Positions 56,333-64,000 of a DNA stretch of 64,000 nt are shown here, piece after piece. The notes beneath the pieces are model-generated. The model made no database searches, had not been told where the DNA came from, and saw only the letters and a list, made by a program, of their open reading frames with translations. Source of the DNA: Cunninghamia lanceolata (Eukaryota > Streptophyta > Pinopsida > Cupressales > Cupressaceae); contig BSBN01000781.1 of NCBI GenBank assembly GCA_027924645.1, forward strand, positions 5,022,001-5,086,000. The letters are read 5' to 3'. A program made the position numbers and the translations under genes. How positions within the stretch are numbered: position 1 is the first letter of the stretch; every line of letters begins with the position of its first letter.

Positions 56333-59300
56333 CTATTTATTATCATCCAGAATCCCTGGCATAATCCTTTTATCAATACGCTCTAGCAAACACAACTTAT
56401 CTCCAACATACTTGTCAAACCTTAACATGTATGCAACAATCTCTTCCAACATTATAATCATGTCAGATGTTGGTGCAATCTCAGCAGGAGATGCATGGTC
56501 AAATCTGGCACATTGTGAATTTTCCTTATTGTTGTCATCTTGGGCAACCATTTGTCAAATATCCCTTTCAGACTATCCTTATCTTGTACATGTTTATCAA
56601 AAGGTGTTCTCAAATATGAATAGGCTTTCCATGCAACATCAACCTTATTCACTACCTTGGCAATTCTATGATTAATCAAATCATTAACAAGCTTTCTAGT
56701 TATTTCAATCTTATTTTGTGTAGCTCCTTTCAATTGATCTTTGAGCTCCTTTATTTTTGAAAGAAAAGACTCCATATCTAATGGAAAAGGTTCTATAGAA
56801 CTAGATGGAGTGGAAATTATGGGAATAGGGGCTCCAAGTTGCAGAGACTTATAATGATTCAACTCTACTAGCCTACGTATATTTCTCATTCAACTGATCA
56901 TGTTCCGTCTGCAGTTTCACAATGGTAGCTTTAGTGAACAGAGTTGTATGTACACTCAGGGATGCAACTTGAGGGGCAAGTGTGTCTATTAGCCTCTTGA
57001 CAATGATATTCCTTATCGAATCATGAACATTATCTGCTATTTTAGGTTTTTTTGTATTTGGGGCCATTGCCCATATTGCCAAAGTTTCTAACTTAGGGTT
57101 AAACCCTGAGCCAAAGAAAGCCTAGTTAGCCTACTCCTCTATAGCAAATACCTCTTCATCTTGTCTCCTTATAGTGTCCAGAGCAAGTGTAGTGGCTATA
57201 TCCCAATGAGGTAGCAGTAACAGACCATTATTCTCAACCATTTGTCTTCCCTCTTCAGGAGTGATTTGACCAATATCCTGACTTACCTCATGCAACACCT
57301 TTTGAGTAATTTCCTCATACTAGTTAGGATGTGCATTACTTTTGGCCTCCTCAACCCTTTTCTAAAAATTTGCACTCCTCAATCTCAACACAAAACCATT
57401 AAATTCTAGGGATTTAACAAATTCATCATCAGACAAAAATTGTGTACAAGCTAATGCTTGTATATCATTTGTCTCATCTTTCCCTTGTTTGAGACTCACA
57501 TCCATTTTGTTCTCTGGTGGAGGATTCACCACAACCCTTATAGGTGAGGCCATGGGCTGGTTTACTTCTTCTTCTCCATGTGTACTTTCTACAGTACCCT
57601 CCAAATTGACCATTTCAGTCTCTATATCCCCACCTTCAAGACCAATCATTTTTCTCTTCTTAGAAGAAGATAGTAGAGGAACATCAACACTTTGAGATCG
57701 CTCAGGGGTAGTGGACTCACTTTCCACTCTAACATAGCATTGGTATGGAACATTCTTATCATATGGAGGCCTCTTTTCTACTGCAGGAGCTTTCCCAATC
57801 AATGTCTTAGCATGATCCAATATCATTGGTGTCCTGACAATAGGATCCTTCTCTTCTGCAAAAGCACCTGGATAATTTGCATGCATCCTACTTTTTTGGT
57901 CCTCTACTTCCTTAACCCTTGCCCATCTACTTCTCTTATCCTTTACTTCATAGAAAAATAATTTCTAACTATATCTTCCTCAAACAAGAGCTCATGCGTA
58001 TATGCAGGTCTCTTGATACTCAGTCTGACCTTGTTGATAAACCCAGGTTCTGGATCAAAACCTCTTGAGGGCTCTTTCCCCATCTTGTATGAATGTAAGA
58101 TTGGGTAGATCTGATCTGGACCATCCTTATTTGTTGCCCAAAAGTCACCAAACTTTGTAGAAGTAGGGAAGAAAGACCCTTTCTTCTGCCCTCTCAAGTG
58201 GGTCTTGTCTAACTCATTTAACTGCCACATTACCTCCAAATAAGCAAGTCTCTTTGGGACATACTTTGGTAACACATGACGGCTCAATGTACATCTATAT
58301 ATCCTAATAGCATTAGTGTGGTTATGTAGAAACCAATCACCCCAATTATGTTGAATTCCCATCTAAGGGGTCATATCCATTGACCTCAAGAAATCCATAA
58401 TTGCTCTTGGTATCCTGTCCTATGGAGGCTCAACGTAATTCAAAAGTCTTATAACAAAATGCTCCTCAAAATTCACATAATTGGCAATATTACAATGCTT
58501 ATCCATCATATGAGTCCAACACTAAATAGGAAGGGAATTACCTTCATTATCTACTTGACTGACCTGCAAGGCATCATGCCACAAACCCTTCCTTGCATAT
58601 AAAAACATGACACATTAGGGAGTACCACCTGAATTCCATTTTAAACTACATCTTGTCTTCATTCTTCCTGATGGCCATTAACTGCTCATTCATTTTATTT
58701 GCAATATATGAGGCATAATCATATTCAATATTCACCATTTGATCCTAAATATCTACTGCCATGAGCATAAGAGCAATAGGTATGTTCCCCTTTGAATCCT
58801 GCCCCAAGACTTGACATAGCGAATGATAGGTCCTAATGAAATAATCATTAAAAGAAAGCAATTGCAAGGGCCTCCTTCTCATTAGGATAAATCTTGATGG
58901 CCTGTTATCTATTCCCCTCACCCTATGCTTCATCTAAGCAATACAGTTTTGTAAGTACTTTTATTTTTTCTATATTTATCATTGAGGGCCTCAAAATCTA
59001 TGCCTTTGCTAGCTGTAGGGTTCAGTGCAAATACTTTAGAGATGTACTCCTTTGTTATGCTAATCATATCCACATTATTTCCTACCAATACCATTCTCCT
59101 CTATGGGTCATATCTCCTAGCTACGACCTTAACAAAATTAGTATCAATAAGAACAGTTGGTACCAAAAGCTTTGCCAAATCTAAGTCCATGCATGTAAAA
59201 TGGGAGCCCTAGAACATCTCTTCCTATACCAATGATCAAATAATGCCCACCCTCTTACATGAATTTCTGCATCTCTACAACCCTAAGCATTGTCTAATAA

Positions 59301-59426
59301 TCTATCACTTACTCCTCTTGGGCCACAAACATTGAAAGGTCTTCTTAATAACCTAGGCATCTGTATCATTAAATCCTCATCTAATGCTCTTTTTGATGTG
59401 GATGACTAACCCGTTGATCGACTCAT
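56333..59426 (-). pseudogene. Unrecognised decayed coding region of about 1,000 codons in X
   Basis: Read from an ATG at 59,426 to a stop at 56,333, with several stops and frame changes. Pieces include SSTSKRALDEDLMIQMPRLL, RGWALFDHWYRKRCSRAP (near 59,230) and a block with SFNDYFIRTYHSLCQVLGQD (58,933-58,745). A compact domain-like part lies at 58,362-57,943 (HNWGDWFLHNHTNAIRIYRC, AYLEVMWQLNELDK), then an acidic low-complexity stretch (57,886-57,362). Coiled-coil-like Lys/Glu/Leu regions follow (57,082-56,460), with an end reading LLERIDKRIMPGI. I do not recognise the family. There is no RT, integrase, protease or transposase motif. It could be the extra ORF of a plant retroelement, or a captured host gene. 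The overall architecture resembles the 'putative plant transposon protein' type only loosely. Confidence 0.55.
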
Positions 59427-60614
59427 TTTGTTGAATTGAAGGTTTTTAGGGCTTTTCTAAAACTAGGGTTTATAACAACTACTCGATTCTACAACCATTT
59501 TCTTTTATGCGAGCAGAAAAATATTTAAAAAAACCCAACACAATTAATTGAATCGATAAAAACTCAATATTTTCACCAACTTGGATGTTCGCCTATAAAC
59601 CCTAATTTTTGCTCTAGAGAAATGCTGAGAGCTCGAGTCGCCAATAAATTCTCTTTGCAACACGAAATGATGATCATTACAATTCCAACATACTATTTAT
59701 TCACATCAGGAAACCCTACAATTTGTTGGTATTGGTCATTTGCTCCATTACTACTTGTTCACTTGAATAGAGTGTCCGAAACAATCAAATTTGAAATTTT
59801 GAATATCAGTTGTTGATGCGAGGCTTGTTGCGGCAAGATCAATATCTCACTAGGAGATTTGAAAAATCCATCACACACGTTGAAAAATCTTTGACCAATC
59901 ATCTTTAGCCATGTAGGACAACTTTCCACGTCAACTCTTAAGATTTGCCACATGTCAACATTTCACAACCCTACGCTCCCCATCAAGTCCCAGTTTTCTA
60001 ACACTACGGGCTCGCGCAATCCATCCATGTGGAAAGCACTACCTTTTGACTTTGTATGTATTTGGTTGATTATGTACATGTGGAAATAAATTGCAACATC
60101 ACATAGATGATTCAGCTCTGACAGCACATCCTCCATGATAGTGCATGACCACTTAAAAGGCACACAACTGGACCTCCCTTATGGCTGGCTTTAACAAGAT
60201 TGTGGGCCCACTAAACAAATGGCAATATTTCATAGCAACAAACCCTAACAAGTCACACACTTCAGAATCTTGCGAGCTCACACTATGCTACCATGTGTCA
60301 CTATCACATTTGACTTTTGCACTATAGACAGATTTTAATATTTCCATTTTTGATGGGCAACAACAACTAGTAGCCTAGGACAAAGGGGCTGGTAAGGCAC
60401 GACATATGAAGGCTTAAGTTTTAACTTAAACAAATGGTGACTAGGGCCAAAAGGTCAATAGAAAAACATAATGCATAACACTTAAGTAATTGGATGACTT
60501 AGGTTTTTTATCCTAGAGCACAAAACATAGTCTGTGGAGCTCAGTAAACCCTAAAACCTAAGGAAAAACTAGAGAATTTGACCTAAAACCCTAAAATTTC
60601 AACATAGACCATCA
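59427..60614. other. Non-coding right arm of X
   Basis: 1.2 kb before the start of the X coding region. Several 'aaaccctaa' words occur (59,464, 59,600, 60,240, 60,548, 60,590), dispersed rather than in a telomere-like array. No promoter motif can be chosen. Confidence 0.45.
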
Positions 60615-61163
60615 GAGAGGATGGTCTCAATCCACTCACCACCACTTGAATTCTCCCCACGCTCTTGGCCATGGGTTTGGTGCTTGGCCAAGCTCGACCA
60701 AATTCTCTTGCCTTGCTCTAGCTATATTGCTTGTTCGTGACACTCAACCTCCACATGAAGACAAATAGGATGATGATGACATTGCTAGTTGGGAGCCTCC
60801 CATTGATACTACAGACCCCATTGATGTATTGGGTAAACCAAATGATCATGATCCTCCTCCTACTAGTGCTTTAGGTCTTGCCACATAGTGGCCTGTTATT
60901 GTATTTTGTTTTGGGTTTTATCCTCGTTTGGACTTTGTGGTGTGACTTATTCCACCCTTTTTTTTTTGAATGTGTAATATTATTTTATAAATAGTAATAC
61001 AAACACTTATTCAAAAAAAATAGTTGTATCCATCACCTCATCATTGCATCTTGTACTAAATCATAGGAAAATTTCTAAGAGTCTAACCTAGTTATTTCAT
61101 TAACTGTCTCTTGAGCTATCTTTAAATGGTATGGACTTTATGTAAATAATTTACTATTTTATC
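60615..61163 (+). mobile_element. LINE-B, 3' segment
   Basis: Resumes with 'gaggatggtct' as in LINE-A near 9,720. It includes the 3' untranslated region with an A-rich stretch at about 61,010-61,021, plus about 140 bases that are also shared with LINE-A. Similarity ends at 61,163 ('ttactattttatc'), exactly where G4 starts. Confidence 0.82.
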
Positions 61164-62014
61164 TGATGCAGGAGCATCCAGTGGTGTAAGGGCAATCTTG
61201 CATCACCCAAAAAAAGATGTGTTTCAAAATTGTTGATGTTCTTTCCATTTCTGTTCAAAATTTGTGGTTCTGGTTCCATAATCGCTTGAATAATGATGTA
61301 GAACTTTTAGTTTTTCTAAACTGCTAAAAATAGTAACTTGTTATTTTTAGAAAGTTTGCATTTGGGCACAGATTGAAGTGAAAATTTATAGGAAGTTACA
61401 TAACAGAATTATAAGACCTTTGGCAAAGGAATCACACAAAGATCATTTGCGAGCTGAAAGATATTAAAGTTTCTGTTTCCTGAAAAATGTTTGAAAATTA
61501 TTCAAACTCAGGTTTGAGCCACTAAATAGCCCTGTACGAGCCTGAAATTAGCTAGAACTAGTAGAGCGAGTTCTTAGCGAGTAGAGCACTCCATGAGCTT
61601 TCCGACGCATAAAACAATTTGTCAATTGGACACCCAAATCAAAAGTTATGGCTCTCGGAAGTTGACCTATTTTTAGAGGGAGATGCAAATTTTGAAATTA
61701 GGTTGTTGGCTGCCAAAAAGGCTATTAATAACCATTTTTGGGAACCCTGGGTAGTAGTAGAGTTAAGGGGGCAAGTGTAGAGTCAAGAATAGGTAGGAAA
61801 ACAGAAACCTCAGCTGATTTGGGGTTACACAAGGCAGATGATTCTAGAGTCTGGGAATAGGAAGCTGTAATGTGTTGCAGCCTGTGGAGGGTTGATTCTT
61901 CTGATTGTATTTGAGCTTCTGTAATGTAATAAGTTGTCCAAATCAATAAAGAAAGTTCTATTTTCTGTGTATAATTTTTGTTGTTTTGTGTTTTATGATT
62001 TACCCCCTTCATCA
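61164..62014 (+). repeat. G4 5' LTR
   Basis: Starts TGATGCAGGAGC directly after LINE-B similarity stops and ends 'cttcatca' just before the primer site. It carries AATAAA at 61,945-61,950, a likely polyadenylation signal near the U5 end. The end could be 62,011 or 62,014. The partner LTR is outside the window. Confidence 0.7.
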
Positions 62015-62016
62015 AG

Positions 62017-62028
62017 TGGTATCAGAGC
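62017..62028 (+). other. G4 primer binding site, initiator tRNA-Met
   Basis: TGGTATCAGAGC, two to five bases after the LTR end. Confidence 0.9.
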
Positions 62029-62115
62029 AAGGGTTCCTGAGTGTGTAGACAAATCACCGACCGTAAGGCAGTTTGCACTAGGACCTAAGGTTGTGGGTTT
62101 GCTGCGGAGATCAAG

Positions 62116-63882
62116 ATGCCTCCACGAAGAAATCATATTGGGAGGAATGCTTTGATGGAAGAGAGTTTTAGAGCTATGCAAAGGAAAATCGATGCATTGC
62201 AAGAGGAGCTGTAAAGAGGGTTTGATCCGAGAAGAAGAGAAGAAAGCGAGGATGAAGTTGAAGAAGAGCTATCTGAGAAGAACAAGAAGATGCAGGAGAT
62301 CCTACAGAAGTTAGGTTGTTGAGGGCCATTTCAAAAATTGGAAAGAGGCCCAGGATCAAAGTTTCTACATATTCTGGAGATTTGAATTCAGAACAGCTCA
62401 TTGATTGGATAAATGACATGGATGAGTATTTTGAGTATGAAGATGTGGAGGACCCGGATCGGGTCAAGTTTGCAAAAACAAAGTTGAAGGGCTATGCAAA
62501 TATTTGGTGGAAGGAGGTCCAATTAGAGAGGAATAGAAGAGGAAAAGGAAAGATCACCAGATGGGATCAGATGGTGGAGAAATTGAAGAAGCAATTCATT
62601 CCTGTGGACTATGAGATGGAGCTATTGAAGAAGCGCAAGGATTGAAGTAAGGTAACAAGTCTGTTAAGGAGTATACATAAGAGTTTTATAAGATTACTAT
62701 CATAACCGATCATGCAGAGGCTAATAAGGAGAAGGTAGCCCGTTACATTAATGGGTTGAGACCAAGTATTCAAGAGGAGTTGAGCCTGGTCAAAATGACT
62801 ACCATAGAAGATGCATACCAATTTTTCCTGAAGGTGGAAGAGAAGCTGAATAAAAGATTTGACAACAAGCAAAGGGGAAGAGGTCAAGGTGGAAGGATTG
62901 GTGGAAGACCCTATGGGGGATGAAATGAAGATTCAAAGAAAAGTGAAGAAGCTGGCACCAGTCAAAATCAAAGAGGAGATAATATCTACTGCCCTCGTGA
63001 CTAGAACAATGGTGAGCAAAGAGGAAGAGGAAGAGGCAGACCTGGGCAAGGACCTGGAAGAGGAGGTTTCAAAGGAACCTGTTCCAATGTGGAGAAGAAG
63101 GGCATCGAGCATACGAGTTCCCACAACATCAAGGAAGGACAAATTGAAGACCTGAAGGTAATGCACGAGTTGCACATGTAGATGAAGATGCACAGTCTGA
63201 GCATTCTGAAGATGCTGAAAGGGGAGAAACCCTAGTTGTCAGAAGAACTTTGTTGAATGAGGAGAAAGAACCCAATCAGAGGAAGAGTTTATTCCACACA
63301 AGGTGCAAATGTGAAGGTAAGTGTTGTGACATTATTATTGACAGTGGAAGTACTGACAATCTTTTTTTAGAGGAGATGGTTGACAAGTTGAAGTTGAAAA
63401 GAAGAAAACATCCATATCCATATCAGATTGCATAGTTGCAGAAGGACCATAGAACTTTGGTCAATGAGCAGTGTTTAGTGAAGTTCAAGATTGGGGACTA
63501 CCATGATGAGGTGTTGTGTGATATCATACTGATGGATGCATGTCATATGTTGTTGGGGATGCTGTGGCAGTATGATAGGAGCGTTGTCCATGATGGCCAT
63601 GCAAACACATATTCCCTAACAAAGGATGGAGTTTGTCATAAGTTGAAGCCCTTGAAGGAGGTGGAAGAAAAGGTATGTAGTACTACTAGAATTTGCTTGG
63701 TAGATGGTAGGAAATTTTTGGAGGGTATGAAGCATGAGCCTCATTACTTTGCATTGATTCTTAAGATTAGTCAAGAGACATGTGAAAACGTACCAACAGA
63801 AGTCTCGGATATGTTAGAAGAATTTCAAGATATTGTCTCTGTTAGGGTTAGCCGGCAGAAGATATCAATTAAATGCAAATAA
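62116..63882 (+). pseudogene. G4 gag-protease, decayed and truncated
   Basis: ATG at 62,116 opens MPPRRNHIGRNAL, broken by a stop near 62,212 and a frame change near 62,320. The gag core, 62,316-62,645, reads LIDWINDMDEYFEYEDVEDP and KLKGYANIWWKEVQLERNRR. A damaged zinc knuckle (QCGEEGHRAYEF) lies near 63,090. Protease at 63,250-63,882 has the active site IIIDSGSTDNLF and LLGMLWQYDRSVVHDG. A TAG at 63,433 interrupts where Trp is usual, and the common LLGRPWQYD has Arg-Pro changed to Met-Leu. The last residues (from 63,840) come from the inserted LTR. Gag and protease would assemble and process the particle. Confidence 0.85.
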
Positions 63883-64000
63883 AGAGTAAATAGAGAAATG
63901 GAAATACACAGAAATAATAATAGCAAGAGACAAGTTTTAACGTGGTTCACCCAAACTCGGGCTACATCCACCAAACAGAGAGTCCAATATTATTATCCAG
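63840..64000. mobile_element. C2: start of an LTR inserted in G4, cut by the window end
   Basis: Similarity to Gypsy pol stops after 'gatattgtctc'. The next bases TGTTAGGGTTAGCC start a new sequence with 'acgtggttcaccc' and 'cgggctacatccacc', wording frequent in plant Copia LTRs. Orientation and extent cannot be seen. Confidence 0.6.

Larger units (their letters stand above)
53834..60614 (-). mobile_element. X: unidentified 6.8-kb insertion in LINE-B
   Basis: LINE-B stops at 53,833 and resumes at 60,615. The insert begins TGTTGG and ends CCATCA, with flanks GACAG (53,829-53,833) and GAGAG (60,615-60,619). LINE-A reads GAGAG at the same place, so this looks like a 5-base target duplication with one later change. 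TG/CA ends and five-base duplications suit an LTR retrotransposon, but I could not find an LTR pair, primer site or polypurine tract. The only coding sequence is an unassigned, decayed frame on the - strand. Confidence 0.6.
61164..63839 (+). mobile_element. G4: Ty3/Gypsy element, 5' LTR through protease
   Basis: A 5' LTR, initiator-Met primer site, gag and protease are present. The reverse transcriptase should begin at the end of this segment (DMLEEFQDIVS) but is cut by another LTR at 63,840. The gag wording resembles chromoviral Ty3/Gypsy elements; without integrase the lineage cannot be fixed. Confidence 0.8.

Noticed and set aside
59721..59760. 'tgttggtattgg' as a possible second LTR start for element X
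   Set aside because: Only the first seven bases agree with the left end at 53,834; the following sequence does not align.
59464..60600. Several 'aaaccctaa' words resembling plant telomere units
   Set aside because: They are single and scattered, not tandem, so there is no interstitial telomere array.

Overview
The window is nuclear DNA from a plant with a large, gene-poor, AT-rich genome. A conifer or other gymnosperm is the most likely source; that is inference, because no lineage-diagnostic marker is present. The evidence is one GT-AG spliced nuclear gene, several nested LTR retrotransposons of plant type, and old LINEs interrupted repeatedly by younger insertions. I found no bacterial features, CRISPR array, rRNA or tRNA gene.

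Layout. 1-1,322: unassigned DNA and an LTR fragment. 1,323-5,056: element E1, a short LTR retrotransposon without coding capacity. 5,057-9,159: the only intact host gene, a five-exon aldo-keto reductase (6,505-8,639, + strand) and its flanks. 9,160-36,050: an old L1-type LINE (LINE-A, - strand) split at 13,528/34,528 by LTR element G2 (13,529-34,527). G2 is itself split by the large Tat-type Ty3/Gypsy element G1 (18,963-32,657). About 36,184-41,292: LTR fragments and G3, a 5'-truncated relative of G2 on the + strand with gag and protease but no reverse transcriptase. 41,293-61,163: a second LINE (LINE-B, + strand). It is interrupted by a solo LTR (S1, 42,443-50,564) that contains a complete Copia element (C1, 42,756-49,736), and again by unidentified element X (53,834-60,614). 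61,164 to the window end: the 5' LTR, gag and protease of another Ty3/Gypsy element (G4), interrupted at 63,840 by the start of a further LTR.

Order of events. Target-site duplications give it directly: LINE-A, then G2 (ACTTA/ACTTC), then G1 (CTTCT/CTTCT); LINE-B, then S1 (AGAGT/AGAGT), then C1 (ATGAT/ATGAT); LINE-B, then X (GACAG/GAGAG). At the G2, S1 and X junctions the two LINE halves rejoin when compared with the other LINE copy. G1 is the youngest element that can be judged: its LTRs differ by about 12 substitutions and 2 indels over 1.04 kb by eye.

How the parts relate. G1 carries gag, protease, a G-patch-like segment, reverse transcriptase, two RNase H-like regions and integrase in one frame. 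That frame is broken only by five stop codons, and integrase has lost a catalytic Asp. E1 shares G1's polypurine tract. G2 and G3 form a second, pol-less family. Element X is the best candidate for something undescribed: it has a decayed reading frame of about 1,000 codons that I could not assign to any family. The aldo-keto reductase is the only gene likely to serve the plant.
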